Source of the DNA: Paenibacillus planticolens
Lineage (GTDB): Bacteria; Bacillota; Bacilli; Paenibacillales; NBRC-103111
Length of the DNA: 64,000 bases
Assembly: GCF_013141725.1 (NCBI RefSeq)
Contig: NZ_WHNZ01000030.1
Coordinates: 186,001 to 250,000, forward strand
Direction of reading: 5' to 3'
Shown here: piece after piece, positions 31,298 through 39,931 of the stretch
Layout: each line of letters starts with the position of its first letter
How positions within the stretch are numbered: the first letter of the stretch is position 1
Notes under the pieces: model-generated
The model's input: only the letters and a program-made list of their open reading frames with translations
Databases searched by the model: none
What the model was told of the DNA's origin: nothing
Program-made: the position numbers and the translations under genes

Positions 31298-31537
31298 ATG
31301 TCATCGAACGAACAATTGAAAGCGAAAATTATTCAAAAAGCTTGGGAAAACGAAGCATTCAAAACACAACTTCTAACAAACCCAAAAGCTGCCTTAAAAG
31401 AAAACTTTGGAATTACGCTGCCCGATGACATTACAGTCAAAGCGGTAGAAGAGACCACAACTGAGTTCGTGCTTGTTATTCCGGCAAATCCGGCTAAGGT
31501 GTTGGTGACTGCGGGGGCTGACAACCCTAACTGGTAG
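31298..31537 (+). CDS. NHLP-leader peptide precursor with C-terminal tryptophan
   Basis: A 79-residue peptide matching the nitrile-hydratase-like leader peptide (NHLP) family of ribosomal natural-product precursors: IIQKAWENEAFKTQLLTNPK, then ALKENFGITLPDDITVKAVE, then EFVLVIPANP. Only about 15 residues follow (AKVLVTAGADNPNW), so the core would be very short, perhaps ADNPNW, with Trp79 as the last residue. ATG 31298 follows AAAAGGGGAG. Proteusin cores are usually much longer, so this is an odd member. The upstream prenyltransferase-like gene suggests prenylation of the Trp, as in ComX; that is inference. Confidence 0.8.
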   Translation: MSSNEQLKAKIIQKAWENEAFKTQLLTNPKAALKENFGITLPDDITVKAVEETTTEFVLVIPANPAKVLVTAGADNPNW

Positions 31538-31610
31538 GGGATTGAACTTGAAACCGGGCGTTGCCGCATAAATGAGAGTAAGCCTCGCTTACTTCATACT
31601 CATAAAAAGA

Positions 31611-31632
31611 AGCTGCAGATTGATCTGCAGCT
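31611..31632. terminator. Bidirectional terminator after the NHLP precursor
   Basis: Perfect 10-bp stem AGCTGCAGAT / ATCTGCAGCT with a 2-nt loop, followed by CTTTTTTA on the plus strand and CTTTTTATG on the minus strand. A weaker hairpin AGTAAGC/GCTTACT precedes it at 31577. Confidence 0.85.
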
Positions 31633-31641
31633 CTTTTTTAT

Positions 31642-33537
31642 TTAGTGTTTTACTTTCGGAAAACTCATCGTAACCTCTGTTCCTTTATGCTTCTCACTTT
31701 CGAACTCCATTTTCCCCTGCATCGCCTCAATGATCCGGAAAGTCACCATGAGACCAAGCCCCGTCCCTTTCGTTTTTGTCGTAAAATAGGGTTCACCTAA
31801 TTTCAGCAACTCAGCTGCTTCAATACCCTGACCATTATCTTTGATATGAACGTAGACTTTGCTATCTTTGTCGTATGCCCGGATTTGAATTTCCCCATCG
31901 TCTTCAAAAGCTTCAATACCATTTTTAATGAGATTGATCATTACTTGTTTGAATTTCGATATATTTCCTCGTATATACAGTCCTGCCGGAACACTTACGA
32001 TTATACGTCCGCCTTGTAAGGTTGCCAGTGGCATGATAATGCCTTCAATTTGTTTGATTACTTGGGAAACATCTATATCGACAAATTCTTCCAGCTGAGG
32101 TTTGGAGAAGGTTAGGAAATCCGTAATAATAACAGAGGCACGATCCAGTTCCTCGATCGCAATATTCATATATTCTTTGTCTTTCTCATCTGAGCGGGAA
32201 CCCATTAGCTGCAAAAAACCTCTCGTTACCTGCAAAGGGTTTCGCACTTCATGAGCGACAGAAGCCGCCAAAGAGCTTATGATTTCCGTTCTTTCGGATA
32301 GTTGGAGCTGATGATTATAAAATTCAAGTTCTTTCGAATAGTTGACTAAGAGTTCCTGATTCATGGCAAAACGCCTGACCAAAATAACAATTAGCGAAAC
32401 AAATAAGCCTATACCTCCCCACTTCCATAAATAGAATTGATAATATTGTGAAGATACATAGTAATTAATAAGATCTAATATACTCATGCCCGCCAACATA
32501 GCGAAGCCGATAGAAAATATAACCGCTTCCTTGTTTCCTTTTTGCACAAGCGGAATGCTTAATCCAATGATCAAAAAAAACTGTACAATCATCATATATC
32601 CTAAAACAGTTACCGCTGCAAAAAAATACGCTCTATTAAATTGATAATGATTCATTTGATTTATGAACATGAAGGCGATTAGGAGTACGGAATAAACAAC
32701 CTGAAATTTGCGAAAACGACGCACCCATTTAAATTTGCCATTATCGAAGATTTGCTCAAAAGACCAAGTTAGCGTCGGTAAAAATACATTAAGCGCTATA
32801 TCGAACGAAGAAATAAATAAGCCACCATAGCTAGGAAAATTGGCATATACGAAAGGAGAATAGGTAATAAAAATTATTCCTACTGACAAACTTAATACAC
32901 TTATTAAAATCCAACTCTGAAGTTGACCTCTTTTTAGAAAGATAGATCCAATCAGCATGATCAGTGCAATGAATAGAAAAGCAGTTCCGAATACAATATT
33001 CTGCAAATCTTGAAGTACATACGCCCTCATCAAAGTTGCATATTGATCTATTTTGATTGCTGAGTATATGTTCAGGCGGTCCATAGTTGACTCGAGCTTT
33101 AAATATATAGTTTCTCCGCTTTCCTCACTGCCAACTTGGAATAAACTCCTCTGTGCGTCATATGGAAAATCATACACCGTTTCGCGAATTAAGTTGGTAC
33201 CAATGTATATCTTCAGTTTTTGTGTACTTATGTCTTGAATATAGATTCCGTAGTCTTTTGGTAAATGGGAAGGAAGTTGGAACTTAATCCATACCGTTGA
33301 GATATGCTCAGGTTTCTCAGAAAAGGGTTGTCCTTTTGTGACCTTCATCCAACGATCAGAAGCGGCAGACATGACGCCTTCCAACCCATCGGGTGGATCC
33401 CCCCACAGAATCGACCATTCTGGGATCGCTTTCAAATCCGCTGTTTGTTCGTCTACATGGGCTCTGGAATAAATACATCCACTACACACCATAACAATCA
33501 ATACACCTATCCAGCACAATAGAAATAATCGCTTCAT
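31642..33537 (-). CDS. 7TM membrane sensor histidine kinase
   Basis: A 631-residue kinase. A lipoprotein-like signal ends at MVCSGC (Cys21), an extracellular domain of about 150 residues follows, then seven membrane segments at about 180-390, as in 7TMR-DISM receptors. The cytoplasmic part has a HisKA H-box with His429 in SVAHEVRNPLQVTRGFLQLM, an N-box in MINLIKNGIEAF and G-boxes DNGQGI and GTGLGL. The H-box is of the sporulation-kinase (KinA-E) type, not the HisKA_3 type of ComP. No response regulator is adjacent, so it is an orphan kinase, convergent with the NHLP precursor gene. ATG 33537 abuts the stop of a 31-codon frame. Confidence 0.92.
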   Translation of the reverse strand: MKRLFLLCWIGVLIVMVCSGCIYSRAHVDEQTADLKAIPEWSILWGDPPDGLEGVMSAASDRWMKVTKGQPFSEKPEHISTVWIKFQLPSHLPKDYGIYIQDISTQKLKIYIGTNLIRETVYDFPYDAQRSLFQVGSEESGETIYLKLESTMDRLNIYSAIKIDQYATLMRAYVLQDLQNIVFGTAFLFIALIMLIGSIFLKRGQLQSWILISVLSLSVGIIFITYSPFVYANFPSYGGLFISSFDIALNVFLPTLTWSFEQIFDNGKFKWVRRFRKFQVVYSVLLIAFMFINQMNHYQFNRAYFFAAVTVLGYMMIVQFFLIIGLSIPLVQKGNKEAVIFSIGFAMLAGMSILDLINYYVSSQYYQFYLWKWGGIGLFVSLIVILVRRFAMNQELLVNYSKELEFYNHQLQLSERTEIISSLAASVAHEVRNPLQVTRGFLQLMGSRSDEKDKEYMNIAIEELDRASVIITDFLTFSKPQLEEFVDIDVSQVIKQIEGIIMPLATLQGGRIIVSVPAGLYIRGNISKFKQVMINLIKNGIEAFEDDGEIQIRAYDKDSKVYVHIKDNGQGIEAAELLKLGEPYFTTKTKGTGLGLMVTFRIIEAMQGKMEFESEKHKGTEVTMSFPKVKH

Positions 33538-33633
33538 CTAACCACCTTCCTCAATCAGCCTTACAATGTGTACAAGTAAACTAATTTCGACAACAGAGCA
33601 AATATTCCCTTCTTTTACCAAGTAATCATTCAT
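33538..33633 (-). CDS. Possible 31-residue peptide coupled to the kinase gene
   Basis: A short frame, MNDYLVKEGNICSVVEISLL at its start (positions 33633 downward), ending in IVRLIEEGG with TAG directly against the kinase ATG. Its last codons contain the kinase binding site GAGGAAGGTGG. The only purine-rich stretch upstream (GGAAGGGGG) is 16 nt from ATG, too far, and the frame stays open further upstream. It could be a leader peptide or simply non-coding. Confidence 0.3.
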   Translation of the reverse strand: MNDYLVKEGNICSVVEISLLVHIVRLIEEGG

Positions 33634-33743
33634 AAAGCAAATATATTCACCCCCTTCCAATTTGAGGATGGCTATTATCCGTATGGCATAGGATCTGCTC
33701 GCGTTGTGAAACAGCGTTACAGCGGGGATAGTTTTTTACTCGT

Positions 33744-34195
33744 GAGACGGCCTTTTTGGATGTCTCGCAACAGTTCTATTCCGTCTCGGGTACTGAGACG
33801 GCCTTTTTCGTCTTCTCGCGCGGCAAAGTCTGCTGCGCGGGCAGCTTTTCACTGGCGAGATGGCCTTTTCGGACGTCTCGCCACAGTTCTATGCCATCTC
33901 GGCTACCGAGACGGCCTTTTTCGTCTTCTCGCGCGGCAAAGTCCACTGCGCGAGAAGCTTTTCACTGGTGAGACGGCCTTTTTGGACGTCTCACTACAGT
34001 TCCAAACCGTCTCGGCTACCGAGACGGCCTTTTTCGACCTCTCGCGCGGCAATTCCCGCTGCGCGGGCAGCTTTTCACTGGTGAGACGGCCTTTTCGGAC
34101 TTCTCACTACAGTTCCACGCCCTCTCGGCTAACGAGACGGCCTTTTTCCTCTTCTCGCGCGGTAATTTCCCACTGCGCGGACAGCTTTTCTCCCC
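33744..34195. repeat. Four tandem 113-bp hairpin-rich repeats
   Basis: Units begin at 33744, 33857, 33970 and 34083, exactly 113 bp apart. Each holds three hairpins: TGAGACGG...GTCTCA; then CCGTCTCGGCTACCGAGACGG followed by CCTTTTT (terminator-like on the plus strand); then CTCGCGCGG...CTGCGCGAG. Copies differ by scattered substitutions, often compensated across the stems. The open frames here (up to 177 codons) are repeat by-products without binding sites. Confidence 0.85.
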
Positions 34196-34210
34196 CGCCC
34201 AACAACAAAA

Positions 34211-34244
34211 AAAACCATCAGAGTCACAATCCACCCTGACGGTT
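34211..34244 (-). terminator. Terminator of yhaM
   Basis: Twelve-base stem AACCGTCAGGGT / ACTCTGATGGTT (two mismatches) on the minus strand followed by TTTTTTTT, just after the yhaM stop. Confidence 0.8.
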
Positions 34245-34249
34245 CTATT

Positions 34250-35206
34250 TTATAAATTCAAACGGTACATCGCCTTATTCTCTAATCCGCGAATCATCGG
34301 CGTCCAGGCATCCGTCTCCGGCGTTACTTGCAAAGTATCTTCGACCATCTGCAGCTTTGCATCCATCGAATCGATATAGTGCAAAGCAACAGCCTCAGGA
34401 ATTTGCGGCAGCACGGGGCTTCCCCACTCCGGCAAATTATGATGCGACAGCACGATATGCTGCAGACCGATGACTACATCGGATTGGAGATCCAACCCGT
34501 GGTGCAAAGCCGCCTCCGTAATCCAATTCGACGCCATCGAAATATGGCCGAGCAGCTTGCCCTGTAAGCTGTACTCCGTGACAATCCCCAGCTGGGCGAT
34601 CATCTCTTCCGGCTTCGCAATATCATGCAAAATGATGCCTGCTTTAATCAGATCCGAATTAAGAAACGGACGCTGCTTGCAAATGAATTCACCGATTTCC
34701 AGCATCCGGACGATATGGTACGCTAACCCGGCGAAGTACGCATGATGGTGTGTTTTGGCAGCAGGATAATGGCTAAGCTTATCGCCTACCTTTGCCACGC
34801 AGAAGGAAACGATATTTTTGACAGTAGGATTCGTGATGCTTTCCAGTACGCCATTGATGGTATGAATAAGATCGACTGGACTTATGGGAGCCGACCGGAT
34901 GAACTCTGTCATTTGTACGCCATCTTCAGGCAGCACCTTGCGTATTCTACCAATTTTCACTTGCAATCTATCGCGGTAGGTTTGAACGAGCCCCTGAACC
35001 TTAACCAATGTCATTGGGAAAAAGGTTTCCTTATCCGTGGCGCTGACATCCCACATTTTCGCCGAAATTTGCCCGCTGGCGTCGCAGAGCACGATATCCA
35101 TGAAATCCTTGGCAGGCGTCGTATTCGTTTGCTTAATTTCTAGTTCCTTAATGAGATAAAAACCAACAAATTCCTCTGGAGCTTGAAGCTGCTTAATTAA
35201 TGTCAT
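34250..35206 (-). CDS. yhaM: 3'-5' exoribonuclease YhaM
   Basis: A 318-residue nuclease with an N-terminal OB-fold (residues 10-95, FVGFYLIKELEIKQTNTTPA at its start) and a C-terminal HD domain with HHHAYFAGLAYHIVRM (153-168) and the metal-binding HD at 194-195 in IILHDIAKPEE. YhaM degrades RNA from the 3' end and can also act on DNA. ATG 35206 follows GGAGG; the ATG seven codons upstream overlaps the binding site. It is a single gene, downstream of the VWA operon promoter-wise but 100 bp away on the same strand. Confidence 0.95.
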   Translation of the reverse strand: MTLIKQLQAPEEFVGFYLIKELEIKQTNTTPAKDFMDIVLCDASGQISAKMWDVSATDKETFFPMTLVKVQGLVQTYRDRLQVKIGRIRKVLPEDGVQMTEFIRSAPISPVDLIHTINGVLESITNPTVKNIVSFCVAKVGDKLSHYPAAKTHHHAYFAGLAYHIVRMLEIGEFICKQRPFLNSDLIKAGIILHDIAKPEEMIAQLGIVTEYSLQGKLLGHISMASNWITEAALHHGLDLQSDVVIGLQHIVLSHHNLPEWGSPVLPQIPEAVALHYIDSMDAKLQMVEDTLQVTPETDAWTPMIRGLENKAMYRLNL

Positions 35207-35306
35207 TTTAGTTCCTCCATATGTCATTAGGAACTATTATACTATGAAAATGGAGCAATGGCTGATTTGATTCAAAAGATTCGCCTCTCTCATCAAAATC
35301 GCCACC

Positions 35307-36512
35307 CTATTTCCCCTGCTTCACACGATCCGCGAGCACCGAAAGATCATGCCCCTTTAGAGCTCCTTCAATCAACTCCGGCAGCTTATCAGGCGAACAG
35401 CCAAAGCAAGGAATGCCGTATTGGGATAGCTTTTTTGCAACTGTTTCGTCATAGGAAGGCACGCCCTGATCGGATAAAGCGAGCAGACAGATCGTTTTCA
35501 CACCAGCCTGGTGCATGTCGGCAAGCCTTTGCATCATTTCCGTTCGATTGCCGCCCTCATAGAGGTCCGAGACCAAAATAAACAGCGTTTTCTTCGGCTC
35601 CGTGATAAAAGATGAACAATAGGAGACGGATTTATTAATATCGGTCCCTCCGCCAAGCTGAATGCCAAACAGCATATCGACGGGATCCTCAGCACACTGT
35701 TCGCTCAAATCAACAACTTCGGTGTCAAAAGCAACGACACGCGTATCCAGCGCCGGCATACTGGCGAAAATCGACCCGATAATGGAGGCGTAGATGACGG
35801 ATCCCGCCATCGAGCCGCTCTGGTCGATATCCAGAATGACCGTCCACTCCTTGCTCCGGCGGGCACGGTCGAAGAAATACACCTTTTCCGGCAGCAGGAG
35901 CCCGCGTTCCTTGTCGTAGTGCTTGAGATTTTTGCGGATGGTTGTGTTCCAATCCAACCCTGTTGCCGACGGCAGTGGCGAATGCTGCCTGCGGTTCAGC
36001 GCACCTGTGACCGCCCGTCGCAAATCTTGGGAAAGCCGCTTGACGATTTCATCGACAACAGCTTTGACTAGCTGTCTTGCCGTTTCTTTCGTTTTCTCCG
36101 GTATTTTGCCTTTCAGCGCCATTAACGTGGCAACCATCTGGATGTCCGGCTTCACTTGGGAGAGAAGCTCCGGCTCAAAAAGGAGCTGCTTCAAGCCTTT
36201 GCGCTCGATGGCATCCGCTTGGATGACGGACACGACATCCGGCGGGAAAAAAGTGCGGATATCGCCCAGCCATTTGGCGAGCTTAGGGGACGATGCTCCC
36301 AGCCCCGCTTGACGGGAGCCGCCAGCATCCGGTCCGGTATCCGCAGTGCTGACCGAAGTTTCATCATAGATGGCAGCCAGCGCCTCATCCACAAGCCTCG
36401 ACTCTTCGTCGAGCATAGCGCTGCCGGAGCCGTAAGAGAGCAGCTTTTCTTCGGAAGCCGCACCCAGAATCAGCCGCCAACGGTTCATTTGTTCTTGATC
36501 GATCGTTGTCAT
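35307..36512 (-). CDS. VWA-domain protein of a MoxR/SWIM/DUF5682 operon
   Basis: A 401-residue protein with a helical N-terminal half and a C-terminal von Willebrand A domain (about 222-385). The metal-ion-dependent adhesion motif is complete: DxSxS at 230-234 (DQSGSMAGS), the Thr in LGGGTDINKS, and the Asp in FILVSDLYEGG. VWA proteins often partner with MoxR ATPases as in Mg-chelatase-like machines. It is the last of five genes, with the start only 3 nt after the DUF5682 stop. The set resembles the E. coli yehLMPQ cluster, in which YehP is the VWA member. Confidence 0.88.
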   Translation of the reverse strand: MTTIDQEQMNRWRLILGAASEEKLLSYGSGSAMLDEESRLVDEALAAIYDETSVSTADTGPDAGGSRQAGLGASSPKLAKWLGDIRTFFPPDVVSVIQADAIERKGLKQLLFEPELLSQVKPDIQMVATLMALKGKIPEKTKETARQLVKAVVDEIVKRLSQDLRRAVTGALNRRQHSPLPSATGLDWNTTIRKNLKHYDKERGLLLPEKVYFFDRARRSKEWTVILDIDQSGSMAGSVIYASIIGSIFASMPALDTRVVAFDTEVVDLSEQCAEDPVDMLFGIQLGGGTDINKSVSYCSSFITEPKKTLFILVSDLYEGGNRTEMMQRLADMHQAGVKTICLLALSDQGVPSYDETVAKKLSQYGIPCFGCSPDKLPELIEGALKGHDLSVLADRVKQGK

Positions 36513-36515
36513 AGG

Positions 36516-38876
36516 CTACAAATCTCCAAAATCAAAATCATTGAGCTCATCCAGCTTCCCCTTCTCTTCCTCACTTAAAGGCTGCTGCAAAGCAGCTCCT
36601 GATATATCCGCGCTAACCCCCCAGATATCGCCCATCATTTCAGCTACCGCTGCCTTCTCCCTAGGTTCGAACGACCCAAAGGCTCGCCGCAAAAAAACAA
36701 GCGATCGAAGGAAAGCCTCTTTCTCTAGCGATCCGATATACGCGTCAAGCTGCTGCCATAGCGTTACCCTCGAAAGCAGCGCATAGCGGTTGCGCATCGA
36801 CATCCCTTCGAACCAGCCTGCCCCAAGATCGGCAGGAATCCCCGGCGACAACCGTCGCGAAACTTCCTGCGCTACACGTTCATCCGGTATTTCGTTACGC
36901 TCAAGCAAAATAGCGAAGGCGAAGCCCGACAACTTCGCATTGCGGTCATCGCGCGAGGCCAGCTCTTGAAGTTTACGAAACCACAACCCGTCATCCACCA
37001 CCTCGAACTCATCTTGGGCAATGGTATTCAAAGATTGCATCGCACGAACCACACCGTGAGCGGCATCGTCGTTGCAGTTGGAAGCATCCATGAGCAGCAG
37101 CGTTCCTCTAAGGAACAACTGCTGGAGCAGCGGGAGAAGGCTGCTTGTTTCAATTCGACGGATCGATCCATAGCGGATCAAAACCGACAACTCGTAAGCC
37201 GATTCGGCTACCTGCTCAAAACTGCCCGCATCCACAGCAAGTCCTTGCAGCGTTGATTTGGCCTGCTCCATCTCCTCCGTCAAATCACAATCACAGGCGA
37301 TGCGAATAATGCGCGAAGCTTCGGCAATATCGCGGCAATCCTCGAGCCGCTCCTTCAGCACGAAAGCCGCCGCCAGCTCGATCGTTTCCCCTTTCAGCGT
37401 CGACTCCACCGCTTGAATTTCGGCTTCCGGCGTCCACTGCAGCACCCAATTCTCCGCCCATGATGCGGAGGCTTGATTCACTCTTTGCTTTTTGACAAAG
37501 CTAATGCCCAGAAGCTCCAGCCGCTGTAAGAGAACAGAGCGTTTCAAATCCAGAAACGCGGCTTCTTCCGACTTCACTCTGCGGTTTTCACGCAAATCCA
37601 ACTCCAGCGTTGCAGCTACCGCAGATTTATACTTCTCAAGCTTAAGTCTCTTAAGCTCCCTGTTCAGGTCGTCTTGAATCGGCGTCTGACTGACGCCTTC
37701 GGGCAATCTGCCGATCGCTGTGCCGATATCCGTTCTTGCCAAGGCTTCGGCAATCGTCGATAGCTCCCCATAACCGAGACATACTGTCGCCGCGTCCCGC
37801 AAATCTTTCCACGTTGGCTGACTTCCTTCATGCAATGCAGCCAGCGCCTCAGCAAGCCTCACCGCCTCGATAAGCGAAGCAGTTGACCTATGCGTCCCAT
37901 GCTCCCTGAGATGAGCAGCTGCCTGCGAAAAATATAAGGCAGGAAGCCGCTTTAGATCCCCTTTTTGCAGACACTGCCAGAAGAGTTCGAAATAGGCTGG
38001 AGCCTGATTCCCGGCCCCGTAGCCGGAATGCGAAGAAAGCTTATAGTAGGAATAAGGCATCAGCGTTAGCTTCGTTGTCGTCGTGGGCAGGCTCTTCAAT
38101 TCTTTGTCCGTCATAGCGGGGAAACGGAAATCCATAGCGGATGCATGGTGCGCGCCTGTAACGACGACGATTTTCTCAGGAGCGTGACCGGATGCTATGG
38201 TTTCTTGAATTTTCCGCCGCATGTACGCTTCCCGAATCTCATTGTAAGCCGCTTCCTGCGGTGCAAACTTCATCTCCTGCCGGGCGGTTAGTTCCCTCAT
38301 TTGCAATGAAAATTGATAGATTCCTTGCCGGTAAGCGTCTTTCTCCAGATTATGCTCAAAATGCCGTTCCCAATAAGCCTCGTAGTCCGGTTCTTCCGAC
38401 AGCTCGGCAAGCCGCTCATAAAGTGTCCTCTGCTCAAGGACATACGCCCGTAAATCGTCGGCGTTTGCATCTTCAGAGGAAAATGACCCGCGTTGCCTTT
38501 GCTCATACAAGGCTAACGCATGATTAGAAGGCAAATCGATAAACTCAGCCTGTGCAGCGTTCCTGCTCGCCCATTGAAAAGCCTGATATTCAGGCGAGTA
38601 CGCGGCATAAGGATACAGCAAGGTTCTTACAGGCAGCCCATCCGTGTAGGCTAGAATAGCAACCGGCGGGACAACACCGGACGATGAAAGCTCTTCGATA
38701 AACGGACTCGCGTCGCTTGGTCCTTCGACGAGCACAGCCGTCGGCTTAATCTCATCCAAGAAAGCAAGGAGGTGGTAAGCGCCAGCAGGAGATAAGTGCC
38801 GTATACCGAAAACATGAAACCCCGAACTGTGAGCTAGTTGTTCATCTCCGAGCACGCGAAGTACAGATTTCTCCAT
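36516..38876 (-). CDS. DUF5682 family protein
   Basis: A 786-residue protein. The N-terminal part, FHVFGIRHLSPAGAYHLLAF and VLVEGPSDASPFIEELS, is characteristic of DUF5682; KIVVVTGAHHASA near residue 235 recalls TraB/erythromycin-esterase-like folds, which is only an impression. The C-terminal 450 residues are helical, rich in Leu/Ala/Glu, without recognised catalytic motifs. ATG 38876 follows GCGGGGA and overlaps the MoxR gene by 43 nt. The function is unknown; the constant company of MoxR, VWA and SWIM proteins implies one complex. Confidence 0.85.
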   Translation of the reverse strand: MEKSVLRVLGDEQLAHSSGFHVFGIRHLSPAGAYHLLAFLDEIKPTAVLVEGPSDASPFIEELSSSGVVPPVAILAYTDGLPVRTLLYPYAAYSPEYQAFQWASRNAAQAEFIDLPSNHALALYEQRQRGSFSSEDANADDLRAYVLEQRTLYERLAELSEEPDYEAYWERHFEHNLEKDAYRQGIYQFSLQMRELTARQEMKFAPQEAAYNEIREAYMRRKIQETIASGHAPEKIVVVTGAHHASAMDFRFPAMTDKELKSLPTTTTKLTLMPYSYYKLSSHSGYGAGNQAPAYFELFWQCLQKGDLKRLPALYFSQAAAHLREHGTHRSTASLIEAVRLAEALAALHEGSQPTWKDLRDAATVCLGYGELSTIAEALARTDIGTAIGRLPEGVSQTPIQDDLNRELKRLKLEKYKSAVAATLELDLRENRRVKSEEAAFLDLKRSVLLQRLELLGISFVKKQRVNQASASWAENWVLQWTPEAEIQAVESTLKGETIELAAAFVLKERLEDCRDIAEASRIIRIACDCDLTEEMEQAKSTLQGLAVDAGSFEQVAESAYELSVLIRYGSIRRIETSSLLPLLQQLFLRGTLLLMDASNCNDDAAHGVVRAMQSLNTIAQDEFEVVDDGLWFRKLQELASRDDRNAKLSGFAFAILLERNEIPDERVAQEVSRRLSPGIPADLGAGWFEGMSMRNRYALLSRVTLWQQLDAYIGSLEKEAFLRSLVFLRRAFGSFEPREKAAVAEMMGDIWGVSADISGAALQQPLSEEEKGKLDELNDFDFGDL

Positions 38877-39931
38877 GTCGATCCCCGCTTTTTCATCACA
38901 TTTTCAAGATATTCCTTCCACACAAGACGATCCTTCTCTTCGTCCTTCACAATCGCTCCCTGCAGTCCGGCCGCGATATCTTCTTCACTAATCTTGCCGC
39001 TGCCGAAGCTGCCAGCAAGCGCCATGCTGCCCGTCAACAGCGAGATCGCTTCAGCCGTCGAAATGACACCGCTCGGTCCCTTCACCTTCTCTTTGCCGTC
39101 GAGCGTCGTCCCGCTGCGCAGTTCGCGGAAAATCGTCACAACCTTCCGCACCGCCTCCTCGTCCGGAAGCGTCGCTTTCAGCTCATAGCTAGCCGAAATT
39201 TCACTGACCCGCTTGCGGACAATTTCCACTTCCGTCTCGATATCTGACGGTGATGGAAGCACAATGATGTTAAAGCGCCGCTTCAACGCCGCAGACATCT
39301 CGTTCACGCCACGGTCTCGCGTGTTCGCTGTTGCGATGATGGAGAAGCCTCTGGCAGCGAATACTTCTCTCCCCAGCTCCGGAATCGAAATTGTCTTCTC
39401 CGATAGAATCGAGATCAAGGCGTCCTGCACCTCAGACGCGCAGCGGGAAATCTCTTCGAAACGGGCGATTCCGCCGGTTTCCATCGCCCGGAATATCGGG
39501 CTTTTGATAATGGCTGTATCCGAAGGTCCTTGCGCCAGCAGCATCGCATAGTTCCAAGAATATCGGATCTGTTCCTCACTAGTCCCGGCTGTTCCTTGAA
39601 TCACCTTGCTGGAATCCCCAGTAATGGCTGCCGTCAAATTTTCCGAAAGCCACGACTTCGCCGTCCCCGGTTCCCCGATCAACATTAGAGCCCTGTCCGT
39701 CAAAAGTGTCGCTATCGCCATTTCTACTAGCCTTTTGTTCCCAATATACTTAGGCGTAATGGTAACTCCCCTTACTTGTCCGCCCGTCAGGAACGTTAGT
39801 ACTGCTTTCGGAGAAAGCTGCCATCCGGCTGGCTTCTCGTCCTGATCCAATTTCTTTAAAGCTTCCAGCTCCTCTAGATATAACCTTTCGGAAGGCAATC
39901 TTACGACATCTTGCTTCTGATCCATCCCCAT
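38834..39931 (-). CDS. MoxR-type AAA+ ATPase
   Basis: A 365-residue AAA+ ATPase of the MoxR/YehL group: Walker A GEPGTAKSW at 86-94, a Walker B region in GGIARFEEISRCASEV near 165, sensor 1 in FSIIATANTRDRGVNEM, and the arginine finger region SAALKRRFNI. These ATPases act with VWA proteins to remodel or load metal into partner proteins. The start codon is ATG 39931 or 39925; the first overlaps the HEAT-protein gene by 31 nt. It is the fourth-from-last gene in transcription order SWIM, HEAT, MoxR, DUF5682, VWA. Confidence 0.9.
   Translation of the reverse strand: MGMDQKQDVVRLPSERLYLEELEALKKLDQDEKPAGWQLSPKAVLTFLTGGQVRGVTITPKYIGNKRLVEMAIATLLTDRALMLIGEPGTAKSWLSENLTAAITGDSSKVIQGTAGTSEEQIRYSWNYAMLLAQGPSDTAIIKSPIFRAMETGGIARFEEISRCASEVQDALISILSEKTISIPELGREVFAARGFSIIATANTRDRGVNEMSAALKRRFNIIVLPSPSDIETEVEIVRKRVSEISASYELKATLPDEEAVRKVVTIFRELRSGTTLDGKEKVKGPSGVISTAEAISLLTGSMALAGSFGSGKISEEDIAAGLQGAIVKDEEKDRLVWKEYLENVMKKRGSTWRNLYFACSEMNN

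Noticed and set aside
31642..33537. Assignment of the 7TM kinase as ComP
   Set aside because: Its H-box is of the HisKA/Kin type rather than HisKA_3, it is on the opposite strand, and no ComA-type regulator follows.
33744..34195. CRISPR array
   Set aside because: The period is 113 bp with internal palindromes, spacers are not unique, and no cas genes are present.
33706..34239. 177-codon plus-strand open frame and overlapping frames in the same region
   Set aside because: Produced by the 113-bp hairpin repeats; the peptide repeats with the DNA and no binding site is present.
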